Positions 18,188 to 26,716 are shown, counted from the first letter of the stretch. The stretch: 64,000 nucleotides of DNA from CBDFKV01 sp965249035 (GCA_965249035.1 CBDFKV010000003.1:62001-126000); one strand, 5' to 3'. A program made the numbers and translations. The notes: generated from the letters alone by a model not told the origin.

Positions 18188-19006
18188 CTAAATAATGGCA
18201 GCACGCACCTTAGCAGATACCCATTCGCTAATAATCACTGCGGCGAAAATGGTAAGCAAGATGAGCGAGACTTGCGGCCACGCTAAAATATTGAGCGATG
18301 ATTGTAATTGCAAACCGATGCCACCGGCACCGACTAAGCCTAGCACCGTGGACTCTCGAATGTTGATGTCCCAGCGAAACACCGATATCCCTGCGAACGT
18401 GGGCAATAGCTGCGGGACGATCCCATAAGCAATAATTTGCGCGCGGCTCGCACCCGTCGCCTGAATCGCTTCAACTTGTTTGATGTCTACTTCTTCAATC
18501 GCTTCGTAGAGTAGTTTGGCCAAAAAGCCAACCGAACGCAGACTTATCGCCAGTAATCCTGCGAACACGCCAGGGCCAATGATGGTAACGAACAGCACCG
18601 CCCAGATAATAGAATTGATTGATCGTGAGCTGACAATGATTAACAATGCCAAAGGCCGTGCAATTAGTTTGCTGGGAGTCGTATTCTTGGCCGCCAAAAA
18701 CGCTACAGGCACCGCCAAAAAGAGCGCGATAAAAGTACCCAGAGTTGCAATGTTGATCGTGTCCCATAAGGGCCGCCACAATTTCTCGATATAAGACCAC
18801 TTAGGCGGCGTAGCGCGGTTCCAAATATCGCCAGCAATGCGTGATGCGTCCTGGACAAAAACCCAATTGGTGACTTCCGCTATAAACTGCCAGCTAAACA
18901 TAAACACCGCCACACCCACCAACCACCCAAACCAGATCAGAAGCTGACGATTACGATCACGTCGCTGCCAGTGTTTCGGTGGTGATGTAGTTTCAGAGGC
19001 AGGCAT
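18188..19006 (-). CDS. phnE: PhnE-type ABC transporter permease 2
   Basis: A 272-residue inner-membrane permease with about six membrane segments. It has the BPD-transport EAA-loop region (EAIQATGASRAQIIAYGIVP) and the characteristic PhnE ending ESTVLGLVGAGGIGLQLQ. It starts in a TAATG overlap with the first permease, so the two are a coupled heterodimer. Together with the PhnC-like ATPase and PhnD-like binding protein it forms a phosphonate/phosphite-type importer. The true substrate is unknown. Confidence 0.88.
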   Translation of the reverse strand: MPASETTSPPKHWQRRDRNRQLLIWFGWLVGVAVFMFSWQFIAEVTNWVFVQDASRIAGDIWNRATPPKWSYIEKLWRPLWDTINIATLGTFIALFLAVPVAFLAAKNTTPSKLIARPLALLIIVSSRSINSIIWAVLFVTIIGPGVFAGLLAISLRSVGFLAKLLYEAIEEVDIKQVEAIQATGASRAQIIAYGIVPQLLPTFAGISVFRWDINIRESTVLGLVGAGGIGLQLQSSLNILAWPQVSLILLTIFAAVIISEWVSAKVRAAII

Positions 19007-19815
19007 TATTTAAGCTTGGCCCGGACGAAACTGGAGATATATTCCAGCGCGAAGACAATCACAATAATGATGATAATGATTGCGGCGGCGGTATCGAATT
19101 CATAGCGATCGAAAGCCGTGTTTAGGGTCGCACCAATCCCGCCAGCGCCGACTAAGCCCACCACCGAAGAATGCCTGAAATTAGTGTCCAGACGATACAT
19201 ACTCAAACCCACCAGACGCGGCATAAATTGAGGTTGTACGCTGTAATTCAGCCATTGCAGCCAGGACGCCCCGGTCGATTTAACCGCCTCTAGCTGCGAC
19301 TTATCGCAATTCTCGATATTCTCAGCCAATAATTTCGCCAAAAAGCCAATCGACGCAAACGTAAGGGCGATAAAGCCCGCAAAAGGGCCAAAGCCGAAAA
19401 TAGCCACCATAAACAAAGCGATGATGATTTCATTGAGCGTTCGCGATAGCACTATGATGGCACGGCAAACCATATACACCGGCATAATCGAAATATTGCG
19501 TGCGGCACCTAAGCCAATCGGCACCGATAAAAGGACGCCGACCACGGTGGAGGTGACCGCCATTACGATGCTTTCACCAATACCGCTGACGATTGCTGAC
19601 CCGCGACTGGTGAAATCTGGGTGCGCAAATGAAGTAACGAACTTTAGCCCGCGCTCAACACCCTCAGCTACCCGCGCCCAGTTAATATCAATCGAGACAA
19701 ACGCGAGGACCAAATAAATAGCAACGGCCGCTATGATCGCCCAACGACTCATCGGGTTAGCGATAAAGGCCGGTTTATGCCAATGGGTAGAGGAGGTTTC
19801 TGGCGGCGTATTCAT
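19006..19815 (-). CDS. phnE: PhnE-type ABC transporter permease 1
   Basis: A 269-residue permease of the same family as its neighbour: EAVKSTGASWLQWLNYSVQP is the EAA loop that docks to the ATPase, and RHSSVVGLVGAGGIGATLN is the family C-terminal block. Five to six hydrophobic segments are visible. The start overlaps the phnC stop by four bases (ATGA). Paired permeases are usual in phosphonate-type importers with split PhnE. Confidence 0.88.
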   Translation of the reverse strand: MNTPPETSSTHWHKPAFIANPMSRWAIIAAVAIYLVLAFVSIDINWARVAEGVERGLKFVTSFAHPDFTSRGSAIVSGIGESIVMAVTSTVVGVLLSVPIGLGAARNISIMPVYMVCRAIIVLSRTLNEIIIALFMVAIFGFGPFAGFIALTFASIGFLAKLLAENIENCDKSQLEAVKSTGASWLQWLNYSVQPQFMPRLVGLSMYRLDTNFRHSSVVGLVGAGGIGATLNTAFDRYEFDTAAAIIIIIIVIVFALEYISSFVRAKLK

Positions 19816-20606
19816 GCCTTTTGGTCAAGTAACTCGCTTGCATCAGGTTCTTCAACCGTCGCTTCCCAATCCTCTTCACCATAAATACTGGTCAGTGCCT
19901 CTTCGGTTAAATCTTGCGGCGAGCCATCGAATACGATTCTACCCGCCGCTAAGCCGATAATTCGTTCGACGTGCTGCTGCGCCAGCGCAACATCATGGAT
20001 GTTCACAATCGCGGCCAGTTTGTTTTCTGCACATAGCTCACCAATCAGCCGCATGATTTGCCGCGCGGTTTTTGGGTCAAGCGACGCGGTTGGCTCATCA
20101 ACCAGCAATAAAGAAGGGTCTTGGATCAAGGCTCTAGCAATACCAACACGCTGGCGTTGCCCGCCAGATAGCTCATCCGCTCGTTTATTCACCATGGCGG
20201 TCAGGCCCACCCGGTCAAGCAGGCGAAATGCGTGATCAACATCATGCTGTGGGAATTTTCGAAACCAACTGCGCCAAAAACCGACGTAACCTAAGCGTCC
20301 AGATAGCACGTTTTCCATCACCGTCAAACGCTCAACCAGGGCATATTCCTGAAAGATCATACCCATTTGCCGACGTGCTTTGCGCAAGGCGGACGAATTT
20401 AAACCGGTGATGTTAACACCATCCAGAATGGCTTCACCCGACGTCGGCTCAACCAGCCGGTTAATACACCGAATCAAGGTACTTTTACCAGCCCCTGACG
20501 GGCCAATTAAGCCAATCACCTGGCCGGATGGGATCACCAGGCTGACATTATCAAGCGCCAAGTCACCCGTTGGGTAACGTTTTGTAAAATCTTTCAGCTC
20601 AAGCAT
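19812..20606 (-). CDS. phnC: PhnC-type ABC transporter ATP-binding protein
   Basis: A 264-residue ABC ATPase with Walker A GPSGAGKST (about 36-44), Q-loop IFQEYALV, signature LSGGQRQRVGIARAL, Walker B LLLVDEPTASLD and an H-loop His in IVNIHDVALA. The overall order and the MIFQEYALVERLTVMENVL block fit PhnC. It powers uptake through the two adjacent permeases. It lies 94 bases downstream of the binding-protein gene, with a hairpin in the gap. Confidence 0.92.
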   Translation of the reverse strand: MLELKDFTKRYPTGDLALDNVSLVIPSGQVIGLIGPSGAGKSTLIRCINRLVEPTSGEAILDGVNITGLNSSALRKARRQMGMIFQEYALVERLTVMENVLSGRLGYVGFWRSWFRKFPQHDVDHAFRLLDRVGLTAMVNKRADELSGGQRQRVGIARALIQDPSLLLVDEPTASLDPKTARQIMRLIGELCAENKLAAIVNIHDVALAQQHVERIIGLAAGRIVFDGSPQDLTEEALTSIYGEEDWEATVEEPDASELLDQKA

Positions 20607-20658
20607 CGTTCGCTTCCACCTAACAGGTTTAGGGTTCGACTAAGTGATTCGATCGGCT

Positions 20659-20687
20659 TGATATGCCCATACTACTTAGGCATATCA
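20659..20687 (-). other. Intercistronic hairpin between phnD-like and phnC genes
   Basis: TGATATGCC (20659-20667) and GGCATATCA (20679-20687) form a perfect 9-bp stem with an 11-base loop. It stands between the stop of the binding-protein gene and the start of phnC on the transcribed minus strand. No U-run follows, so it is more likely an mRNA-stabilising or processing structure that keeps binding-protein mRNA in excess, as in other ABC operons, than a full terminator. Confidence 0.5.
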
Positions 20688-20700
20688 GCGCACTTGAGAA

Positions 20701-21672
20701 CTAACTACAAGAGTAAGAAATATCATTCGCGGCATCAATCGTGCGAATGACTTCCCAGAATTTTTGATAGGTGATCGGCAAGAATTTTGCCTCGCCAGAT
20801 TTTTCAAATTCCTTTTTCAAACTAGAGTCTGCCCAATTGAAACTAAAAAAGGCAGCTTCGATTTTTGCTCTCAACTCAGGTGCTAAATTGTGCGCAACCC
20901 CATAGCTGGTGGTGGGAAAGGTTTGTGATTTATAGATCGTCACCAGCTGATCGTCCGTAACCACGTCACGCAAAAGCATGCGGTTCTTGACCGAGTTGGC
21001 TATCGATGCCGCCGGATAGTCCTTGTTGGCGACGCCCAAAATTGAATTGTCATGCTTGCCCGAGTAGGTCGGCTCAAAATCACGCTCTGGCAGCATATCA
21101 AATTCCGCTTTCAGGATAGCCGAAGGGGCTTTAAAGCCTGAATTAGAGGTTGGAGAAGTGAACGCCAATACTTTGCCTTTGATGTCTTCCACTTTTTCGA
21201 TACCACTACCCGGATAGGTAATGATTTCCATTTCATAGCCAAAACTATCGTCTTCGCGGGCCATCATGGTAAATGGGTTATAGCCTGCGCAATTAACCGC
21301 CAAAGGATTAGAGCCGGTGTTGAACCCAGAAATGTGTAAGCGACCAGAACGCATTGCCTCTAGCTGTGCAGCATTTGATTGAACGGGGAAAAACTGAACT
21401 TTTTTACCCGTTTCGGTTTCCAGGTGGGTAATAAAGTCAGACCAAGCTGCCTCATATACTGCAGGGTCTTCCACCGGCGTATACGCGAATACTAGGGTGT
21501 CGGGATTGACAAATTGAGCCTCATCAGTGGGCGCATCAGCCAATAAATCACCATCACGGTCACAAAAGCGCTGGTCTAGATCCCCTCGTGGGCATTCATC
21601 CGCTTGAGCGAAAGAGATTGCAAAGGTGCCCGCAACAAATACGGAAGCGATTAGTTTAAACAGTTTCTTCAT
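20701..21672 (-). CDS. phnD: PhnD-type phosphonate/phosphate-like periplasmic binding protein
   Basis: A 323-residue exported solute-binding protein (signal peptide about 1-24, cleavage near AQA-DE). The core matches the PhnD/phosphite family: LVFAYTPVEDPAVYE (about 60-74), MRSGRLHISGFNTGS, LAFTSPTSNSGFKAPS and SGKHDNSILGV. Between signal and core lies a short Cys-flanked segment with DRDGDLLADAPTD (D38, D40, D42, D46), which looks like a thrombospondin type 3 or EF-type calcium loop. AGAGG sits 8 bases before the ATG. A TATAAT lies upstream, so this gene may head its own transcript within the block. The ligand could be a phosphonate, phosphite or phospho-ester. Confidence 0.88.
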   Translation of the reverse strand: MKKLFKLIASVFVAGTFAISFAQADECPRGDLDQRFCDRDGDLLADAPTDEAQFVNPDTLVFAYTPVEDPAVYEAAWSDFITHLETETGKKVQFFPVQSNAAQLEAMRSGRLHISGFNTGSNPLAVNCAGYNPFTMMAREDDSFGYEMEIITYPGSGIEKVEDIKGKVLAFTSPTSNSGFKAPSAILKAEFDMLPERDFEPTYSGKHDNSILGVANKDYPAASIANSVKNRMLLRDVVTDDQLVTIYKSQTFPTTSYGVAHNLAPELRAKIEAAFFSFNWADSSLKKEFEKSGEAKFLPITYQKFWEVIRTIDAANDISYSCS

Positions 21673-21751
21673 GATGTCATCCTCTTGGGTGTATCAGCCA
21701 GCCAATATTTCGTGATGCTCGGCTATTTGAAAATTAAGTTATTTCGCACTC

Positions 21752-21757
21752 ATTATA
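21752..21757 (-). promoter_or_regulatory. Candidate -10 element for the phnD-phnC-phnE-phnE operon
   Basis: TATAAT on the minus strand about 80 bases before the phnD ATG, in the 227-base gap after the glycerate kinase gene. The hexamer 17 bases upstream (AGTGGT) is a poor -35. No convincing PhoB box (two CTGTCAT repeats) was found by eye. Confidence 0.35.
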
Positions 21758-21899
21758 GTGTTCCCGGCTCCAGTACCACTAGTCGCCAAGGTTTGTAGGT
21801 GCGAAAGGAAGTCTACCGATTTAGTGCCTTGCTGTCACCATCGATTCCTCGCGGCCTCAAGATGCACAAAAACTAAAAGCCTATCCAACCGCTAGTGCG

Positions 21900-23048
21900 T
21901 CATTCATCAGGTCGCTGAACCAGCACGATGACTAGGTCCATCACATTGGTACCGGTCGGGCCGGTGATTAAAATATCATTAACGCTGCGCAAATAGTCAC
22001 CCGCATTGGCCTGGTCAAGCGCTGCCTGCGCTCGTTCGGGATGCTGAAAAGTATTGCCATCGATAATTGCGCCCGCCGCATCAGTCGGACCATCGGTGCC
22101 ATCGGTACCCGCTACCAAAACATTGATATGGCTAAGACCCGCTATTTCTTTGGCCAATGCTAACGCCAGGCTTTGGTTGCGCCCCCCGTTACCTGGTTTG
22201 GGGGGTAGCTTGATGGTTGGCTCACCGCCCCAAATATAAAGTCCGTTGTCCGCCTGGCGTAAAAACGCGCCTAATTCAGTGCTGAGTTTGAAGACATCAT
22301 CATAGAGCGATTCCACATTGAGCTTGGTGCTTAAACCAAGTTTGGTTGCGTGCTTCGCGGCGGCCTGCCGTGCTAGTTGGTTGCTCGCAACTATTTGAGC
22401 CTTAGCCGCAGCTTTGCTTAGCTTGATATCTCCTATGCCAGAGCCAATGACAGCGATGCTATCTCCTTGTACATCCGATATCGCGAAGCTAACGACCTGT
22501 TTACCTAAAAATTTCTCCAGTAATTGTCCGCCCTTAATTTGAGAGATCGCTTGTCGTTTACGATTGATATGCCCGATATCTTTGCCCGAAGCGATGAGTG
22601 CTTTGTTCAAATCTTGCCATTGTTGCAACGACATTCCTTCGGGCAATTGCTCAGCAATTGACGAGGCGCCCCCGGAAACCAGCAATAAAAGAACGCTATC
22701 GGGTGCTAGCTTGCTGACTGCTTCGGCCAGCAGGCGACCCGCAAGCAGGGATTGTTCATCTGGGATAGGATGGCCTGATTCAATAGTAGTGACTGCGGGG
22801 TTAGCGCTGAGATTTGAAGATACATGCTCATACTTGGTGGCCACCAACGCGGGAATCGAATCACCCAAAACCGCGTGGGCACCCTGACACATATCGTCAG
22901 CAGCTTTGCCCACAGCGATAATCATATCGGGGCGGAAGTCTGAAGTTTGCTTAAGCGCGTCAGCGACTGCGCGTTTACCCGCAACCGCCTGGATGGCGGC
23001 TTCAAATATTGATACGAGCGTTTTTCTAGCCAAGCCTGTGCTCACCAC
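21900..23048 (-). CDS. Glycerate 2-kinase (GckA/TtuD, DUF4147-MOFRL family)
   Basis: A 382-residue class II glycerate kinase that converts D-glycerate to 2-phosphoglycerate. Family blocks are AVGKAADDMCQGA (45-57), ESGHPIPDEQSL, LVSGGASSI, GGEPTIKL with GNGGRNQSLALAL, and GTDGTDGPTDAAGAI with TGTNVMDLVI near the end. It is a little shorter than many relatives (about 420). The start is GTG (23046-23048 or the next codon), preceded by GGGTGAG. It lies 32 bases after the SerC/SerA fusion stop, so the two are surely co-transcribed; they meet at the glycerate/serine branch of metabolism. Confidence 0.88.
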   Translation of the reverse strand: MVSTGLARKTLVSIFEAAIQAVAGKRAVADALKQTSDFRPDMIIAVGKAADDMCQGAHAVLGDSIPALVATKYEHVSSNLSANPAVTTIESGHPIPDEQSLLAGRLLAEAVSKLAPDSVLLLLVSGGASSIAEQLPEGMSLQQWQDLNKALIASGKDIGHINRKRQAISQIKGGQLLEKFLGKQVVSFAISDVQGDSIAVIGSGIGDIKLSKAAAKAQIVASNQLARQAAAKHATKLGLSTKLNVESLYDDVFKLSTELGAFLRQADNGLYIWGGEPTIKLPPKPGNGGRNQSLALALAKEIAGLSHINVLVAGTDGTDGPTDAAGAIIDGNTFQHPERAQAALDQANAGDYLRSVNDILITGPTGTNVMDLVIVLVQRPDE

Positions 23049-23080
23049 CTATGCTCACCCGCAATTAAGATCTGCTCATT

Positions 23081-26059
23081 TTACTCATAATAGGGCCCTT
23101 GCAGACCGTTGTTTGCATAAACCGAAAATAGCTCATTTGCAGCTTTGGTCGCATCGCGCGTATAGCGCTCAATCAGCTCTGCACGCCTATCTGCGTCTTT
23201 GGTTGCTTCAACCGCGCCCCAGAATGCGGCTAAATCCTGGCTTAGTGCTCGGATTTTCTTCAGCTGTTCGCCAGAAAGGCTGGCAATATCACGAGTGGTT
23301 ACCGCGCCAACCCCATTCACCGTCAATGCGTTACCATTACGATAGCCAGGTGGTAGCTCCCCCACTAAATTGACGACCTTTTTGAACTGTATGACGTTAA
23401 AAAGCTGATCCACCGCCTGCTTGGCGCCGTCAACTCGAGAAAAATGCTCTGTGTCTGCTGCCACATGCGGGAGCAGCTCCATTTTTTCGCTGTACTTAGG
23501 AAAGATATCGAGATAAGGCTGAAGTGGGCCGGAGACCTCACCCGATTCGGCATCTTTGAATAAGTCCGCATCAATCGCAGCATAGCTAATTTGGCCAGAG
23601 GCTAAAGCGCTATCCAGCGATTGGGTACATACTAGTTCGCCGCGGTCATAGTTGACCACAATCGCACCCGGATTCATCACCGATAACACCGTGCTATCGA
23701 TCAATTTTTCATTGGCGAAGCACTTGGTATTCGCATCAAGTGGTCCCAAACCAAGATGCGGGCTAATCACGTCTGCACCGGTCGCTGCTTGAATCATCGA
23801 ATTTGCGTATTCAAAGCCTTCTGAGAGAATCCACTCCTTGTGCTTCGGCCGGGCAAAAATAACCACATCCATGCCAAAGGCTTTTGCTAGTTTCGCCACT
23901 TCCCTACCAATATTACCGTAACCGAGAATCGCAATTCTTTTACTCTCAATTTTGGTGGTGGGGTATTCGACCAGGTTTCTACCGGTATCAAAGTCTTTTG
24001 CAACAACCCGATTGTGCATGGCCTCAACCTGCAAATCAGGTAAGACTTTCAACAGTGCTTTGATAGCAGTTTGTGCGGTTGCCCTGGAATTAAAACTGGG
24101 TGTATTCATCAGCGGTGCCGATCCGCCATCGCCATTTCCACCGCCCCAGCTGTTGGCGCCCATATTTCCTGTGCCAGCACCTATGCGGACCCCACCAAAC
24201 TCAAATTGACAGGCGGCGGGAATAAAGGTTGCGGCGGCGATAACCGCATCATATTGTGCTGTTTCAGCCTCGCTTAGTAATTCATCAGCGGTACTTAAGG
24301 AAGGCAAATAAAAGAAGTGTATCTTTCCGCTTTCAAGCGTGTTGACATGAGATTGTGAACCAACATGGAAGACACCACCTTTGGCTTCAATATGCGATTT
24401 GACCTCACTATAGTCAGGGTGCCCATCAACATCGAATCGCATGCCGATAAGATCCGTTATCAATACCTTATAAGGGCGGTTTGAATCGTCATGGCGTGCA
24501 TTATTGAATGAATTCTCTTCGGCTTCAAAGTTCACGCCTTGGTTTGCCAGGCTTTCTTCCAGCACGCATAATTTTGCACGCTGGTAGCAATACTCAATAT
24601 TCTCAAGCAGTGCTTTGATATCGTCGGGCGGGCGTATGCCACCTATCCAAGCACGATAATCGCCGTCTGTGCCAGGAAAAGCATTCACGTAGCGCGCGAC
24701 ATCAAGTCCTTTTTCATGCTGGCCATTAGGAAAGGTCAAGCCTTCATAGCCAAGCATTTTCTTGCTCTGAGCAATAATGTGCTCATGCATTTGCGCATCA
24801 TTAATATCTTCATCCGTCACTTTTAACAAGGTAACGGCAGTGCCTCTGGATTCAGGCTTTTTGACCCCCAAAGTAAATAATGGGTTGTCTTCAACCCATT
24901 CTGATATGAGCTGCCTATTGACAATCGAACGCTGATTGAGCACAGCCACACTGCCTATTTTCTTTTCATTATGCAAGATTGAAAAGGTGGTTTCGGCGAA
25001 CGCCAGGGTGCTGTAAGTGTTGATAATACCCCCCGTCATTTCACCCTTGATTGGGTCGTAAATCGGGCCAAGCTTGGTTGTAGCAATACTACTCAATGGC
25101 CTTTTCATGTCGCTAGGCACTGCAATCTTAAGCTGACGCGGAATAGCCCAGGATGGCTCTATCATGTTGTCATCGATCATCACCATGGCGGCTTTGGTCA
25201 TGGAAAATATGAAATACCCTGAAATGCCCCCAATGGCCTTTTGAAACGGGGTGAACATGCAACATTTTTTGAGAACGCTCGCGACGACTTCCTCCGGCCA
25301 CGGCATCGCACCTAACATCGAGGTGCTGTCAATCACTGCATGATGCTCTTGTGGATCTAAATCAATCCAATCCAGCAGGTTTCTTATCTCTGATTCGGTG
25401 TAGGTGGTCGCTCCGGTGGTTTCATGACCAACACCAAAAAAGAGTTTGACTCCCAATTTCTGCAAGATTTCTGCGGATGGAATATTGCCCTCAGCATCTG
25501 CAAAATGCAGTCGTTCCACATCACCTTTGCTTGAATGCTTGAGCATTTCTATCAACTGAGCACCCCAAGACTGGCGAAAAAAGCCCGATGCCATAGCGGC
25601 ATCTGATTCAGGTTTTGGCGTATCGACAAAAATATGCTGCGAAGGCTTATTGGCCGAAATAAGATGCATGGCGGCAACCGTAAATCCACTGTGTCCACCG
25701 CCCAATCCAACTGCTATTTTGGTTTTGTTGCTAAAACCGAAATAGCGCTGTATTTCCCGCATCATGTCCACAAGGACTTTATCCGCAGGGTAACCACGAT
25801 GCATGCCTCGACCCAGCTCTGCGGCGGTAAAGTTGCCAATGACGTTACCTTTATCATCCAGTTTTGGATAATTCGCTTCGAGCCAGTTTTCAAACTCGAT
25901 GCGTAATCTCCGGGCATCCATCTCGTCGGACGCCATGTCGGTAATAGGGCCAACGCCGAAGAATTGGTTTTGGGTTCTAACGGGGATTCCGCTCGCGGTT
26001 CCCTCCAACGCGCGTTGTCGCGCTGCTTGTAATTCTTCTATGTTCATTTGTTTAGGCAT
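23081..26059 (-). CDS. Fusion of SerC-like aminotransferase and SerA-like D-3-phosphoglycerate dehydrogenase
   Basis: A 992-residue two-domain protein. Residues about 1-505 resemble a phosphoserine aminotransferase-like class V PLP enzyme, with the lysine in TPFQKAIGG (K274) where SerC has AQKNIG. After a linker, residues about 525-930 form a D-2-hydroxyacid dehydrogenase: NAD motif GYGNIG (713-718), NYDRGELV with the catalytic Arg, and LPHVAADTEH with the catalytic His. A helical tail follows. SerA and SerC perform consecutive steps from 3-phosphoglycerate to phosphoserine, so a fusion makes sense, but the aminotransferase part is about 140 residues longer than SerC. It heads the operon with glycerate kinase and the Phn-type importer. 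The function is inferred. Confidence 0.82.
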   Translation of the reverse strand: MPKQMNIEELQAARQRALEGTASGIPVRTQNQFFGVGPITDMASDEMDARRLRIEFENWLEANYPKLDDKGNVIGNFTAAELGRGMHRGYPADKVLVDMMREIQRYFGFSNKTKIAVGLGGGHSGFTVAAMHLISANKPSQHIFVDTPKPESDAAMASGFFRQSWGAQLIEMLKHSSKGDVERLHFADAEGNIPSAEILQKLGVKLFFGVGHETTGATTYTESEIRNLLDWIDLDPQEHHAVIDSTSMLGAMPWPEEVVASVLKKCCMFTPFQKAIGGISGYFIFSMTKAAMVMIDDNMIEPSWAIPRQLKIAVPSDMKRPLSSIATTKLGPIYDPIKGEMTGGIINTYSTLAFAETTFSILHNEKKIGSVAVLNQRSIVNRQLISEWVEDNPLFTLGVKKPESRGTAVTLLKVTDEDINDAQMHEHIIAQSKKMLGYEGLTFPNGQHEKGLDVARYVNAFPGTDGDYRAWIGGIRPPDDIKALLENIEYCYQRAKLCVLEESLANQGVNFEAEENSFNNARHDDSNRPYKVLITDLIGMRFDVDGHPDYSEVKSHIEAKGGVFHVGSQSHVNTLESGKIHFFYLPSLSTADELLSEAETAQYDAVIAAATFIPAACQFEFGGVRIGAGTGNMGANSWGGGNGDGGSAPLMNTPSFNSRATAQTAIKALLKVLPDLQVEAMHNRVVAKDFDTGRNLVEYPTTKIESKRIAILGYGNIGREVAKLAKAFGMDVVIFARPKHKEWILSEGFEYANSMIQAATGADVISPHLGLGPLDANTKCFANEKLIDSTVLSVMNPGAIVVNYDRGELVCTQSLDSALASGQISYAAIDADLFKDAESGEVSGPLQPYLDIFPKYSEKMELLPHVAADTEHFSRVDGAKQAVDQLFNVIQFKKVVNLVGELPPGYRNGNALTVNGVGAVTTRDIASLSGEQLKKIRALSQDLAAFWGAVEATKDADRRAELIERYTRDATKAANELFSVYANNGLQGPYYE

Positions 26060-26264
26060 GTTTGGGTGTGTTCAGACGGGTCTAAGTTAATGTACTTGAC
26101 ATTGTGACTGGGGATCAGGGCCACATGCGACCCTTTATGGCCTAACAAAGGCCAGCCATTCTCGCAAAAAACAACCAAAGGAAGACTGCTGCATTAAGTC
26201 GTTTCACCCGAAAATTCAAGGACATAAAGCAGCCAGACAGTGCTTACAGGTTGCACCCTACAGC

Positions 26265-26298
26265 CCGGGCCTCGAACCCAGAACCACCTGATTAAAAG
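26265..26298 (-). repeat. Partial copy of tRNA-Lys (anticodon loop to T-arm)
   Basis: These 34 bases match 28761-28794 of the intact tRNA-Lys gene at 32 positions, in the same orientation (direct repeat). The copy spans the 3' half from the anticodon loop through the T-arm, then similarity is lost on both sides. Fragments of tRNA 3' halves are typical attachment-site traces of integrative elements. No acceptor stem remains, so it is not a functional tRNA. Confidence 0.85.
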
Positions 26299-26580
26299 AG
26301 GTAGCAATTAAATCACTTAATACTTATAAACAGTAAGTTAGCACGCTTCCATTTCTGTTTTGTGCCAGAAATAGACAGTAAATAGCAGTATTTTTGTTTT
26401 GGATTGACACAACACTGCCACAGCTACTCACGTCAAACCCCAGCAATCGAGCCGTATCAGAGAAGGACTAGAGTATTCGATCTTAGCTGGTGACTCTTAA
26501 AACACATCCTCTGAAATGATCTAGATACAGTCCAATGGCGGCTGGCTACAGCACTTCCCTTGCAGGCGAATATTAGAATA

Positions 26581-26594
26581 TGCAATTAATTGCA
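26581..26594. promoter_or_regulatory. Perfect 14-bp palindrome upstream of nirS
   Basis: TGCAATTAATTGCA is fully self-complementary and overlaps the candidate -35 hexamer of nirS by five bases. This position allows either repression or class II activation. It is not a canonical FNR/DNR box (TTGAT-N4-ATCAA), though the length and symmetry are the same; the ATGCA half-site vaguely recalls NsrR boxes. Confidence 0.5.
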
Positions 26595-26618
26595 ATTCTA
26601 GCAAATATCCTCTATAAC
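26590..26618 (+). promoter_or_regulatory. Candidate sigma-70 promoter of nirS
   Basis: TTGCAA (26590-26595), a 17-base spacer and TATAAC (26613-26618) give a good sigma-70 match. Transcription would start near 26625 and leave a leader of about 90 bases before the nirS ATG at 26717. Confidence 0.5.
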
Positions 26619-26716
26619 CATAATATTCACGTGGATTCATCTAACAAAAAGCTGTGCGTCCATGTTTTTACAGCATAGATCTCAATTTTTGCTAGATCAC
26701 CTTTCTGGAGCCCAAC

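Larger units (their letters stand above)
26060..26716. other. 657-base intergenic region with tRNA remnant, hairpin and nirS promoter
   Basis: No gene was found here. The region separates the minus-strand transporter/serine block from nirS. It holds a hairpin close to the serC/serA-like start (TGGCCT 26138-26143 with AGGCCA 26149-26154, loop AACAA), the tRNA-Lys-like fragment at 26265-26298, an AT-rich stretch, and the nirS promoter and palindrome near 26581-26618. The length is unusual for a window where most gaps are under 200 bases, which fits a rearrangement or insertion scar. Confidence 0.6.

Noticed and set aside
21673..21899. A PhoB box controlling the phnD-like gene
   Set aside because: A single CTGTCA lies at about 21832 on the opposite strand without a second repeat at the right spacing.
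26500..26716. A canonical FNR/DNR box (TTGAT-N4-ATCAA) in front of nirS
   Set aside because: None was found by eye; only the different palindrome TGCAATTAATTGCA is present.
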